The notes: generated by a model from the sequence alone, not told the origin. A DNA stretch of 64,000 nt from G963668435 sp963668435 (GCA_963668435.2 CAXXSC010000001.1:744001-808000), one strand, 5' to 3'; positions 25,651 through 34,190 are shown, counted from the stretch's first letter. Translations and numbers: made by a program.

Positions 25651-27600
25651 ATGGCAGTTGACAGCAATCTCAGGATTTTGCTGGTGGAAGACTCGGGTAT
25701 TACGAGGAAAATGGAGGTCAAAGCCCTCAAGGGCGCAGGGTTTACAAATATTGTCGAGGCCGAGGATGGCGATGATGCCATTACGAAACTCCAGTCTGAA
25801 GAGGGTATCGGGCTGATTATCAGCGACTGGAATATGCCGAACAGGAATGGTTTCGATCTGCTGGTTTGGGTCAGGGCTGACGAATCATGCAGGGATATCC
25901 CTTTTATCATGGCCACGGCCCAGAGTGAGAAAAAGCAGACGACTATGGCGGTCGAGGCTGGTGTGAGCAATTTTATCACCAAACCCTTTGGCCCGCCGGA
26001 GCTCAAGACGGTGATAGAGGATACTTTCTCCGGAAAGGCTGAAAAAGCCCGTCAGGAACCGAAGCAGAGCTGGGAGGCGAAAATCGGCCCATCCGGCAAA
26101 CCGGTTTTTAGAGTCGCGCATATCCAGATCACCGACCATCTCACCCTCGGTGTCATGAACCATATGATCGACACGGAGAAATTCAATCCGAAACATTTTG
26201 TGCTGGAACGTCACTGCATGCCGAGCTGGAACCCGGTGCAGCAGGCGCTGGAGAATGGCGAGATCGATGCGGCGTTCATTCTTGCACCCATTGCGATGGA
26301 CTTATTCAACTACGGTGTGCCGCTCAAGCTGGTTATGTTCGCACATAAAAACGGCAGTATCTGTGTCAGGAAACGTGACGGCGCCGATACAGAACTCACT
26401 GATTTTTTCAGAGGCAGGACCTTTTATATTCCCCATATCCTTTCGATCCATCACATGCTTTCCACGATGTTTCTGCGTGAGCTGGGGCTGAGTCCCGGAC
26501 TTGCCGGACAGGAGGGCGTGGACAGTGTTTTCGAAGTTGTCCCGCCGATAAAGATGCCGGAATTCCTCGTCTCGAATCCTGAAGCAGGCGGTTTCAATGT
26601 CGCCGAACCGCTGGGCACGAAAGCTATTGCCACGGGCAATGCCGAACTGATGTTCCTCTCGGGAGAGCTGTGGGAATACCATCCCTGCTGTGTTGTAGTG
26701 TTCCGTGAGGAGGTCGTGAAACGTTTTCCCGAGGCTGTGGGCGAATTCTCTTCGCTATTGGTTGACAGCGGCCAGTTTATTGCCACAAAACCAGAACAGG
26801 CGGCAGAGATAGCTGTCAATTTCCTCGATCCGGACAAGACCCTCGGTCTCAATGTGCCGGTGCTCAAGAATGTCCTTAATGAACCGCAGGGCATCAAGAC
26901 AGACGATCTTTTCCCGGTCAAGGCAGATCTTGACAGGATTCAGCATTATATGGTCGATGAAATGGGCATCGGCTCGATCGTCGATCTCGATGCTTTCGTC
27001 GATACCAGTTTCGCGGAAAAAGCATACAAGGAACGCGCCACGACACTCCATTCTTCGCGTTTGCACGATATTTCCGAGGTGGTTAACCGGATTCGGAACC
27101 GGGGCGAAGATGTTTCAATGCTCGCCAATCTCGACCGTGAGGGCAAGTATCTTTTCTTCAATGTCGATGACGAGCAGTATGGTGTTTCGGTCCTTTCCGT
27201 GAAAGAGATTGTCAGCATCATGAACATCAAGACCATTCCCAAGACGCCTGAATTTGTCAAGGGTGTCATCAACCTTCGGGGCAAGGTCATCCCCGTTGTC
27301 GATATGAGGACCCGATTCGGCCTCGAAGAGCGTGAATATGACAAGCACACCTGTATTGTCGTCGTGGAAAGCGGCAGCAGGCTCGGGCTTCTCCAGCTTG
27401 GCCTCATTGTCGATACGGTCTCCGATGTTGTCAATATCAAGGCCGCGGATATTGTCGAAACGCCCTCGTTCGGTGTCAATCTCGATACCAGATACATAAT
27501 GGCTATGGCGAAAATGGAGGGCGGCGTAAAAACATTGCTCAATGTTGGAAGTCTGTTCGGAGAAAGCGAACTCGAGATGTTCGGAGCGCTGTCATCGTAG
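25651..27600 (+). CDS. Fusion protein: CheY-like receiver, NMT1/NrtA-type ligand-binding domain, CheW
   Basis: A 649-residue cytoplasmic protein with three domains. Residues 7-125 are a receiver: acidic pocket Glu13-Asp14, phospho-acceptor Asp59 in IISDWNMPNRNGF, Thr89 and Lys111 in ITKPFG. Residues about 150-445 resemble ABC-type nitrate/sulfonate/thiamine-precursor binding proteins (NMT1/NrtA): VFRVAHIQITDHLTLGV, LENGEIDAAFILAPIAMDL, LGTKAIATGN and a SGQFIATKPEQAAEIA tail. There is no signal peptide. Residues about 498-640 are CheW, with VKGVINLRGKVIPVVDMR. The start at 25651 follows AAAGGAGAGGG; an extension to 25627 lacks a ribosome site. No other chemotaxis gene is in view. Predicted to link a small-molecule ligand and phosphorylation to a CheA array. 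Confidence 0.85.
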   Translation: MAVDSNLRILLVEDSGITRKMEVKALKGAGFTNIVEAEDGDDAITKLQSEEGIGLIISDWNMPNRNGFDLLVWVRADESCRDIPFIMATAQSEKKQTTMAVEAGVSNFITKPFGPPELKTVIEDTFSGKAEKARQEPKQSWEAKIGPSGKPVFRVAHIQITDHLTLGVMNHMIDTEKFNPKHFVLERHCMPSWNPVQQALENGEIDAAFILAPIAMDLFNYGVPLKLVMFAHKNGSICVRKRDGADTELTDFFRGRTFYIPHILSIHHMLSTMFLRELGLSPGLAGQEGVDSVFEVVPPIKMPEFLVSNPEAGGFNVAEPLGTKAIATGNAELMFLSGELWEYHPCCVVVFREEVVKRFPEAVGEFSSLLVDSGQFIATKPEQAAEIAVNFLDPDKTLGLNVPVLKNVLNEPQGIKTDDLFPVKADLDRIQHYMVDEMGIGSIVDLDAFVDTSFAEKAYKERATTLHSSRLHDISEVVNRIRNRGEDVSMLANLDREGKYLFFNVDDEQYGVSVLSVKEIVSIMNIKTIPKTPEFVKGVINLRGKVIPVVDMRTRFGLEEREYDKHTCIVVVESGSRLGLLQLGLIVDTVSDVVNIKAADIVETPSFGVNLDTRYIMAMAKMEGGVKTLLNVGSLFGESELEMFGALSS

Positions 27601-27726
27601 TTGGCTTTATCCGGGCATGTTCCGAATGGCTTTTGACGGTGACAGTTTTCCGAATAATTTTTCTTTGACTGCTGTTGTCAGCCGTATTTCCTTGCGGTAC
27701 TGACAGGTTTTACGTATATCGGGAGA

Positions 27727-28812
27727 ATGAACGTTCTCATTCTCAATTCCGCACAGGGGAAATATCCGGTTGCTGTCGATCCGTGGGTGGTGAAAACGAC
27801 GGAGGCTGTTTCTGTCCTTGCCTCCGACGGTCATACAATTATTGCCGGAACACAGCCGATCATGTGGGATTTCTGCGCATGGCGTGCTGCTGTCGAGGAT
27901 GCGCGGACCTGCTTCCTCATGTTTTCGGATCAGTATGAAACGGCCAGTCCGGATTTCGGCGCTGTTTTCGATGAGTATGGATTCACTCCCGAACGAACGG
28001 AATGCATCGCTGTTCCCGGTATCGGCGACAGGCCTGTCAAAGAGGCATGGCCTTTGCGCGACAGGTATGCCATTGAAATGGCCGATGTCGTTTTCCCTGT
28101 TTCGATCCGTCGCAATGGTAAACTGTATGAGCTCTTGCAGCAATTGCCGCAGAAAAGGATATGCCGCGATTTCATGATCGACTGGGAGGTGTCAAGGCAT
28201 GTTCCGGTTTACGATTTCGAGGGACTCGATGTCAATCCGCTCCCTTCCGGCGAGTGGGTGATCCATTGGACACGGGCATCGCAGGGGCCTTGGCCCGATG
28301 AGCCCTGGCGAGAGTTTTTTACTGATTTTTTCGCCCGGCCGAAACAGTATGTCAGGACTGCTGTAGATACGCTCACACGAATTGTGGCCGACAGGGTGAT
28401 CCTCGGTACCTCAGCGCATATGCCCGGTTCTGTCCGGGCTGTTTCATGCAGTTCTCTGAGTCCGGATGAGGCCATTGGCCTGATGCGCTGGCGGAAAAGA
28501 TACGTACGGTATTCTTTCGAACCTTTCGGTATCGCAATTCGTAAGACCGCGTTTGAAAAGCTCGGTGGGCGGGAAGTCGTCTACTGCGGGAAAGAAATGG
28601 CGCCTGAAGATGCTGATCCCCTGTTTTTCCAGTCTCCCGGCGAAATCGGCGACTGGGAGAAAGAACATGAATGGCGTCTCAAGGGTGACCTCCGTCTCGA
28701 TGATCTCGACAGGGACGATTTGTTCGTTATCGTTCCCGGCGATAAGGAGTACGATTTTCTCAAAGATGTCTGTCATGATATCGGGATTCACCGTCTGTTC
28801 GGCGGTGAATGA
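27727..28812 (+). CDS. Conserved-looking protein of unknown function
   Basis: A 361-residue soluble protein that I do not recognise. The N-terminal part (MNVLILNSAQGKYPV, then TIIAGTQPIMWDF) looks like a Rossmann-type alpha/beta domain and contains several aromatic and cysteine residues. The C-terminal part from about residue 255 has RYSFEPFGIAIRKTAFEKLGG, DWEKEHEWRLKGDL and DLFVIVPGDKEYDFL, weakly reminiscent of DUF2971-type domains, whose core also has a His-Glu-x-Glu-Trp-Arg-like motif. GGGAG precedes the ATG closely. It stands alone between the fusion protein and an aminotransferase, both on the same strand. Confidence 0.6.
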   Translation: MNVLILNSAQGKYPVAVDPWVVKTTEAVSVLASDGHTIIAGTQPIMWDFCAWRAAVEDARTCFLMFSDQYETASPDFGAVFDEYGFTPERTECIAVPGIGDRPVKEAWPLRDRYAIEMADVVFPVSIRRNGKLYELLQQLPQKRICRDFMIDWEVSRHVPVYDFEGLDVNPLPSGEWVIHWTRASQGPWPDEPWREFFTDFFARPKQYVRTAVDTLTRIVADRVILGTSAHMPGSVRAVSCSSLSPDEAIGLMRWRKRYVRYSFEPFGIAIRKTAFEKLGGREVVYCGKEMAPEDADPLFFQSPGEIGDWEKEHEWRLKGDLRLDDLDRDDLFVIVPGDKEYDFLKDVCHDIGIHRLFGGE

Positions 28813-28885
28813 TTTGCTGAGCAGCTTTTTGCGGGATGTTTGGCGGCTTTTCCTGCAAATATCCGCTTTTTTTGATTTTTTGATA

Positions 28886-28914
28886 TTGCCGCAGACTGAC
28901 GTGTTTATTATATT
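28886..28914 (+). promoter_or_regulatory. Possible sigma-70-type promoter for the aminotransferase
   Basis: TTGCCG at 28886-28891 and TATATT at 28909-28914 with a 17-base spacer, about 95 bases before the start codon. A CCGGTT...AACCGG repeat lies in the predicted leader. Confidence 0.3.
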
Positions 28915-29008
28915 TTTAAGCTCATTTCATATACGAAGCCGGTTCTGTGATCAGACTGTGAAAACCGGATAAAACATTAATTATTTCTTATATTGTCAGG
29001 GTAGGATT

Positions 29009-30163
29009 ATGCCTCAGTTCAACTCGTTTACCAGCTCGATGCCCTCTTCCGGCATCAGGAAAATCATGGTCCTCAGCCAGGATGTCCCCGACGCGATCCA
29101 TCTGGAAGTCGGACAGCCTGATTTCGATACGCCCCGTCATATCCTCGACGCCGCCATGAACGCGGCCGATGAGGGATTCACCCGCTATACGCCCGGTTCC
29201 GGTATTCCCGAGCTTAAAGAGGCTATCGCGAAAAAGGTGCGTGAAAAGAACGGTTTCGCCTGTGAGGCTGAAAACGTGGTCGTCTCTCCCGGCGCTGTCA
29301 CAAGCGTGATCAGCAGTTTAATGGCTATGGTCGAGCCCGGTGACGAGATACTGGTTCCCGATCCCGGCTGGCCGAACTACATGATGCAGATGACCTGTAT
29401 TTCCGCCAAGGGCGTGCGTTATCCGCTCGATCCCAAGCGCGGTTTCCAGATTGATTTCGATGTGCTCGAGAAACTGGTGACACCGAAAACCAAGGCCATC
29501 CTGACGAATACGCCCGGTAATCCCACCGGTGCTATTTTCCCCAACGAGGATCTGAAACGAATTATCGATTTTGCGAAACGTCACGATCTTTTTGTCCTTT
29601 CCGACGAGGTCTATGAGGATATCGTTTTTGACGGCAAGCATGAGTCCGTCGGGCAGTTCAATGATGACGGCCGTGTGGCGACCGTGTTCGGTTTTTCCAA
29701 GTCATATGCTGTAACCGGCCTCAGGATCGGTTATACGATTGCCGAGAAAAACCTTGCCGCGCTGATCACCAAGCTTCAGGAGCCGCTTGTTTCCTGTGCC
29801 TGCGGTATTTCACAGAAAGCCTGCCTTGCCGCACTCGAGGGCCCGCAGGAGCCGGTACATGAAATGATGGCAACCTATCGCGAGCGCCGTGATGCAGTTG
29901 TCGATATTCTGAAGAAAAAAGACCTGTATCTCTATACGCCGGGTGGGGCTTTTTACATCCTGATCGATATTTCCTCCACCGGCATGAGCTCGATGGACTT
30001 CACCCTTAAGCTGTTTGAGGACACGAAAGTTGCCGTTGCTCCCGGTGAGACATTCGGCGATTCCACCTCGAATTTTGTCCGCATCTGTTTCGCGACTGAT
30101 ACAGACAAGCTTGTCGAGGGTGTCAACATTCTCTGTGACAGGATCAACAGTTACAGGAAGTAG
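29009..30163 (+). CDS. Class I/II pyridoxal-phosphate aminotransferase (aspartate-type fold)
   Basis: A 384-residue fold-type I aminotransferase. The PLP lysine lies in VFGFSKSYAVTGLRIGY. The substrate and cofactor motifs VGQPDFDTP, YTPGSGIPELKEAIA, NTPGNPTGAIF and LSDEVYEDIVF are all intact, and the C-terminus has FVRICFATD with the carboxylate-binding arginine. It belongs to the AspC/AlaA/aromatic group; the amino-acid substrate cannot be fixed. It is a single gene with its own possible promoter and a strong terminator 31 bases after the stop. Confidence 0.92.
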   Translation: MPQFNSFTSSMPSSGIRKIMVLSQDVPDAIHLEVGQPDFDTPRHILDAAMNAADEGFTRYTPGSGIPELKEAIAKKVREKNGFACEAENVVVSPGAVTSVISSLMAMVEPGDEILVPDPGWPNYMMQMTCISAKGVRYPLDPKRGFQIDFDVLEKLVTPKTKAILTNTPGNPTGAIFPNEDLKRIIDFAKRHDLFVLSDEVYEDIVFDGKHESVGQFNDDGRVATVFGFSKSYAVTGLRIGYTIAEKNLAALITKLQEPLVSCACGISQKACLAALEGPQEPVHEMMATYRERRDAVVDILKKKDLYLYTPGGAFYILIDISSTGMSSMDFTLKLFEDTKVAVAPGETFGDSTSNFVRICFATDTDKLVEGVNILCDRINSYRK

Positions 30164-30193
30164 GGTGTTGAAGCAGGATATTCATAGGTAATG

Positions 30194-30230
30194 AAAAAAA
30201 CCGCCGGCGATTAAACCGGCGGTTTTTTTA
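30194..30230 (+). terminator. Terminator after the aminotransferase gene
   Basis: A fourteen-base stem (A-tract plus CCGCCGG paired with CCGGCGG plus T-tract) around an eight-base loop. The symmetric A/T arms would let it act on both strands, serving the convergent sulfur operon as well. Confidence 0.9.
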
Positions 30231-30301
30231 TATTTGTAAACAAGCCGCGGAAAGGAGGAGAGAACACACTTGCCGGATATTCATGCAGGAAGTGAAGTAT
30301 T

Positions 30302-30328
30302 GGGATACAACCAGGGGGATTGTATCCC
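30302..30328. repeat. Perfect inverted repeat between convergent operons
   Basis: GGGATACAA and TTGTATCCC, nine bases each, with a nine-base spacer rich in G. It is followed by CCCGG/CCGGGG. It lies 70 bases downstream of the DsrE-like stop (minus strand) and has no T tract. Confidence 0.6.
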
Positions 30329-30396
30329 GGCAATCCGGGGGATCGTTTCTCCGCAGCTTCTAAACTTTGTACGTTCCGTGGCAGAAAAAGGTTCCG

Positions 30397-30867
30397 TTAT
30401 GTGAAAATAATCTGAGAGCCGGCGGATTTCTCATAAAAATCGCCGATGGTCAGGATATCCGTGACCTCATCTGTCAGGTCTTCCTTCTTGTAATGGAACA
30501 TGTCCATTGCCGCCTTGCAGGCATAGAGCTCTGCGCCTGCCGCGTCGAGCATTTCTATGAACTCGTCCACAGGCGGGATGTCAAGCTTTTCCATCTCCTT
30601 TTTCATCATGGATGTGGCAAATGAGGCCATGCCCGGGATAGCACCGACAACAGTCGGAATATGCATACCTGGATTGCCGACGGTCGCGACCTTGATATTA
30701 TTCATACGGTCCTTGATGACAGCTTCGAGGCCGAAGAAGGTGAAGAACACCATCGCATCGATGCCCTCCATCCGTGCGCCGTTCGCCATGATGAACCCCG
30801 GATAGATATCTGCCAGCGAACCTTTCGAAATGATGATGGATACTTTTTTTATTTTGTCGTCAGCCAT
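30397..30867 (-). CDS. DsrE/DsrF-like (DsrE2-type) sulfur-carrier family protein
   Basis: A 156-residue protein. The N-terminus KKVSIIISKGSLADIYPGFIMANGARMEGIDAMVFFTFFG and a hydrophobic middle (HIPTVVGAIPGMASFATSMM) match the DsrE/DsrF/DrsH-like group often called DsrE2 or peroxiredoxin-family protein. Cys117 in ELYACKAAMDMF is at the place of the conserved sulfur-accepting cysteine. The ATG at 30867 was chosen over one 24 bases upstream because AGGAG precedes it. It is the last gene of the minus-strand LysR-SQR-DUF1641-DsrC series. Likely role: persulfide carrier passing sulfur between SQR-like and DsrC proteins; inferred. Confidence 0.82.
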   Translation of the reverse strand: MADDKIKKVSIIISKGSLADIYPGFIMANGARMEGIDAMVFFTFFGLEAVIKDRMNNIKVATVGNPGMHIPTVVGAIPGMASFATSMMKKEMEKLDIPPVDEFIEMLDAAGAELYACKAAMDMFHYKKEDLTDEVTDILTIGDFYEKSAGSQIIFT

Positions 30868-30965
30868 AGTATCGCTCCTGCTTTTCAGCATACTGAAATG
30901 ATTGCCGCGGGAAAATGCTCATTGCGAATTATCCTGGTGAACACCGCGGATTTCCCCGTTTGCTG

Positions 30966-31280
30966 CTAAATACAGCTTTTCGGTTTCGGCAGGCCGGCGA
31001 TGTATGTCGCCTTTTTGACCGGGCCGTCCGGGAAAAGCTGGTAGAGCCCTTTCATGTCGACACCGCTTTGTTTGCCGATTTTCCTCAGTGTCGGGACAGA
31101 ACCGTTCTCATCAACCTCTTTCTGGAGGAAATGGATGACTTTCCAGTGATCCTCGGTGAGATCGATCTCCACCTCGGCGGCAAGGGCCTTTGCCAGTTCC
31201 TCGTCCCATTGGGAACGGTCTGCCACATAGCCGTCATCATCAACTTCGATTGTCTTGCCGATTATTTCTTTCGTAGCCAT
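30966..31280 (-). CDS. DsrC/TusE-family sulfur relay protein with only the C-terminal cysteine
   Basis: A 104-residue protein typical of the DsrC/TusE family in length, with the central WKVIHFLQ and the C-terminal arm LPKPKSCI. The penultimate-position cysteine Cys103 (CysA) is present. The second DsrC cysteine, eleven residues earlier, is Thr92 (ATYIAG instead of the usual ACKIAG). It therefore cannot form the DsrC trisulfide of sulfite reduction and is of TusE or related type. No dsrAB is visible. AAGGAG precedes the start. It sits 30 bases downstream of DUF1641 in the operon. Confidence 0.88.
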   Translation of the reverse strand: MATKEIIGKTIEVDDDGYVADRSQWDEELAKALAAEVEIDLTEDHWKVIHFLQKEVDENGSVPTLRKIGKQSGVDMKGLYQLFPDGPVKKATYIAGLPKPKSCI

Positions 31281-31310
31281 ATCAGACTCCTTGTGTATAT
31301 TGTGATTGTA

Positions 31311-31985
31311 TTATGCAGCCTTGTATTCTTTGATAATGCTCTTGAAAAGGCCGAGCATATAGTGCATGCCCTGCCGTACATCAGGATCCATCATGTCTTT
31401 TACCATTGCGACTGTCGAGACTTTTCCTGAGGCGTCGTAATCGTATTCCTCGAAAACCGTGACGGCTTTTTCGACTTTTGCGATCAGCTCCCTGTCGCTC
31501 AGGCGGCGGACAATGCTCAGTATGACAGGCAGTGACTCGTTTATGCGTTTGAGGTCCTCCGCGCTGAACGATGACGCCACCGTATCGAGTGTCTTTTCCA
31601 TTTCCCGCATGAGCTCGAAATATCCTTTGCGGTCGAGCTCGTCGAGTTTCAGGAGGACATTGTTGAACATGCCGGAGGAAATGTTCGTGAAATCCGCCAT
31701 GAAATCCCTGGCGCTTTCGAGCTGTGCGAACATCTCCTTGAAGTTGTTGAGATTCCTCAACAGCAGCTTGCCGAGGACAAAGAGGTCGTTCGGCTCGAAC
31801 GTGTCGGTGAGTTCCTCGAGGCCGCCAAGTGACGACTTATAGATATCGGTGCCGACCCTGATGAGATCATCCCTGAGATCCTCGATCTCGTGACGGTAGC
31901 GTTTCTGCTGGCCGATCTCGCCGAGGATGATATCAAGCTTGCCGTTGATCTCGTCGATCTGTTTCTGCATTGCGATTTCGCTCAT
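31311..31985 (-). CDS. DUF1641-family protein
   Basis: A 224-residue, mostly helical soluble protein. The N-terminal 40 residues look like a coiled coil (QKQIDEINGKLDIILGEIG). A conserved LxxLxDTFEPNDLFVLGKLLLRNL segment and a C-terminal MKDMMDPDVRQGMHYMLGLFKSI match the DUF1641 family, whose members are encoded beside sulfide:quinone reductase-like and formate-dehydrogenase-like flavoproteins. It starts two bases after the stop of the SQR-like gene, with AGAGGA as ribosome site, so it may be a partner subunit. The biochemical function of the family is not established to my knowledge. Confidence 0.82.
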   Translation of the reverse strand: MSEIAMQKQIDEINGKLDIILGEIGQQKRYRHEIEDLRDDLIRVGTDIYKSSLGGLEELTDTFEPNDLFVLGKLLLRNLNNFKEMFAQLESARDFMADFTNISSGMFNNVLLKLDELDRKGYFELMREMEKTLDTVASSFSAEDLKRINESLPVILSIVRRLSDRELIAKVEKAVTVFEEYDYDASGKVSTVAMVKDMMDPDVRQGMHYMLGLFKSIIKEYKAA

Positions 31986-31987
31986 GA

Positions 31988-33217
31988 CTATATCCTCTTG
32001 CCAGCCATTGACATGTGGGATTCGATGGGGAGTTCAAGCCCTCTGAGGAGCAAATTCCAGTACACCCACCTGAACATGACTTTGCCGTAATGATTCATTT
32101 CTGTTTCCTCGAGCAGTGAGAAGGGCCCGATTCCCGGCAGCGGGAATTTGCCCGGCAGCGGTTCCGTATCGTAATTGAAATCGATAAGTATCCCTTTGCC
32201 GAAACCGGACTCGATGAAACAGTTCGCGTGACCGTCGAATTTCTCCCGCGGCTCGCGCCCGTCCATGGCATCGAGAATGTTATCATAGAGGATGTCTGCC
32301 TGGAAATGCGCGACCGAACCGGCTTTCGAGCTCGGCAGATCAGTGGCGTCGCCGATAACGAAAATATTTTCGTGCTCTTTCGACCGGAGTGTGTGCTTGT
32401 CGGTCGGGATGAAATTGAGATCGTCGCCCATGCCGCTTCTCTCGACATAGCTGTCGCCCATGTTGGTTGGAATGGTCACAAGCACGTCGAAATCGATTTC
32501 CTTCTCGTCATAGGATACGATTTTCTTATTCTCGTTGTCGACCCGCTCGATATTGTAATCACCGGTGAGCCTTATGTTTTTCTTCCCGAGCATGTCGCCA
32601 AGGATGGACGAGGCTTTCGGTTTTGTGAAAGCACCGGGCAGCGGTGTGACATAGTGAATGTCCACTTTGTCCCGCATGCCTTTTTCAGTGAAAAATGCAT
32701 CGGCGAGGAACGAGAACTCGAGAGGCGCGACCGGGCACTTGATCGGCATCTCGGCGATATTGATGACAAGCTTGCCGCCTTCCCAGTGCTTGAAAAAATT
32801 CCTCAGGCCGCAGGCGCCCTCGACAGTATAGAAATCGAAGACGTTTTTCTGCCACAACTCACCTGTAAGCCCGGGCGTTTCGTCATAGGATATTTTCGCC
32901 CCGGTGGCGATGATCAGAAAGTCGTATGAAAGCACTGAATTGTTTTCGAGGATCACACGGTTGTTTTCCGGCTCGACCCTGTCGATTTTCGACATGACAA
33001 CGTTGACACCCGACGGAAGGAAATTCCGTTTCGGTTTCTGGATGTCTTTACAGGTATAGATATTGAACGGGATAAACAGGAAACCCGGCTGATAGAAGTG
33101 GGTTTCGAACTGGTCGACAATCGTTATGTCCCATTCATTGCTGTTCAATACGGGAGCAAGCTTGTTCACCATCATCGTCCCCGCGGTCCCTGCTCCGAGA
33201 ATAAGCAGTTTTTTCAT
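31988..33217 (-). CDS. Sulfide:quinone-oxidoreductase-like FAD-dependent oxidoreductase
   Basis: A 409-residue flavoprotein of the SQR/FccB/NDH-2 superfamily. The N-terminal dinucleotide motif is LILGAGTAG at 5-13. The second FAD motif is NIFVIGDATDLPSSKAGSVAH at about 284-304. Cysteines in SQR-like positions are Cys136 (GACGL), Cys161 (IKCPVAPLEF) and Cys333 (HANCFIE). The last two match the pair that carries the sulfur bridge in SQR. The C-terminal region has hydrophobic aromatic stretches suited to monotopic membrane binding. Expected role: oxidation of sulfide or a persulfide with quinone as acceptor, feeding the carriers encoded downstream. Confidence 0.85.
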   Translation of the reverse strand: MKKLLILGAGTAGTMMVNKLAPVLNSNEWDITIVDQFETHFYQPGFLFIPFNIYTCKDIQKPKRNFLPSGVNVVMSKIDRVEPENNRVILENNSVLSYDFLIIATGAKISYDETPGLTGELWQKNVFDFYTVEGACGLRNFFKHWEGGKLVINIAEMPIKCPVAPLEFSFLADAFFTEKGMRDKVDIHYVTPLPGAFTKPKASSILGDMLGKKNIRLTGDYNIERVDNENKKIVSYDEKEIDFDVLVTIPTNMGDSYVERSGMGDDLNFIPTDKHTLRSKEHENIFVIGDATDLPSSKAGSVAHFQADILYDNILDAMDGREPREKFDGHANCFIESGFGKGILIDFNYDTEPLPGKFPLPGIGPFSLLEETEMNHYGKVMFRWVYWNLLLRGLELPIESHMSMAGKRI

Positions 33218-33249
33218 GACCCGGCCTTTCGGTTACTGTATCGTTCTTT

Positions 33250-34152
33250 TTATTCCTGTTCGCGTTGCCAGAGGCTTTTCTGTACGAATTCAATGAATTT
33301 CGTAACCGCCTCACGCGGGTGTTTTGTTTTCCTGAAAAGCAGTTTGTTTGTACGAACGAGTTCCACACCCTCGACCGGCAGTTCTTTCAGAAGATTGTGT
33401 TCGATCTCGTCCTGAACCGCTAGGCGGGGAATGAACGCCATGCCGACATTTGCCCTGAGAAGGGATTTCGCCATGGAGAGATCCTCGACTTTCATGAGGA
33501 TGTTCAGTTTTTTCGTGGCGAGCCCCGCTTCGCCGAGGCCTTTTTCGATGGTTGAATCGAGTCCGCGGTCACTGGATATCCAGATGAGCGGAATTTCGGC
33601 GAGTTTCTCGAGTGTTATGCTTTTTTTTGTGGAAGATGTATTTGCGGCAAGAATGATTTCATCCCTGAAACAGTCCTGCACTTCCAGTTTCCGGTGCTTG
33701 ACCGGAGAACCGCTCAAAGCGATGTCGAGACCGCCGTCGAGAAGCCCCGAGAGCAGGTCCTCCTTGTCCATGTGGCGATAGGAGAAAGAGACCTCGGGAT
33801 GCTGTTTGCGATATTCCGCCAGTGTCCACGGGAAAGTGAATGAGCAGGTGAGCGCATCGCCGCCGATGAAAATCCGCTGGGCTATGCTCAGTTTCTCATG
33901 GGCGAGATCGCTTTCCAGTACATGTGCCGCTTTCGCTAGACGCTTGCCTTCGCGGCAAAGGAGTTCGCCTTCCGGCGTCAGGGAAATGCTGCGTCCCTCA
34001 CGGTGGAAAAGCCTGACTCCCAGCTCTTTTTCGAGCGTGTCCATGTGAAAGCTGATCACCGACTGGCTGAGCGACATGGTCCTCGCCGCCCTGCTGAAAC
34101 TGCCCTCCTCGGCGATGGTCAGGAATATCTGGATTTTTTTATCGAGAATCAT
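33250..34152 (-). CDS. LysR-type transcriptional regulator of the sulfur operon
   Basis: A 300-residue LysR-type regulator. The N-terminal winged helix-turn-helix (residues 1-62) shows FLTIAEEGSFSRAARTMSLSQSVISFHMDTLEKELGVRLF, followed by a linker helix and a periplasmic-binding-like effector domain at about 90-290. GGAAGGA precedes the ATG. It is the first gene on the minus strand, 32 bases ahead of the SQR-like gene, and is therefore probably in the same transcript and autoregulated. An ATC-N9-GAT box lies 105 bases upstream (34257-34271). The effector is unknown; a sulfur species is the obvious guess. Confidence 0.9.
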   Translation of the reverse strand: MILDKKIQIFLTIAEEGSFSRAARTMSLSQSVISFHMDTLEKELGVRLFHREGRSISLTPEGELLCREGKRLAKAAHVLESDLAHEKLSIAQRIFIGGDALTCSFTFPWTLAEYRKQHPEVSFSYRHMDKEDLLSGLLDGGLDIALSGSPVKHRKLEVQDCFRDEIILAANTSSTKKSITLEKLAEIPLIWISSDRGLDSTIEKGLGEAGLATKKLNILMKVEDLSMAKSLLRANVGMAFIPRLAVQDEIEHNLLKELPVEGVELVRTNKLLFRKTKHPREAVTKFIEFVQKSLWQREQE

Positions 34153-34190
34153 GATCGGTCCTTCCGATTGGTATTAAAGGCACATCTATT

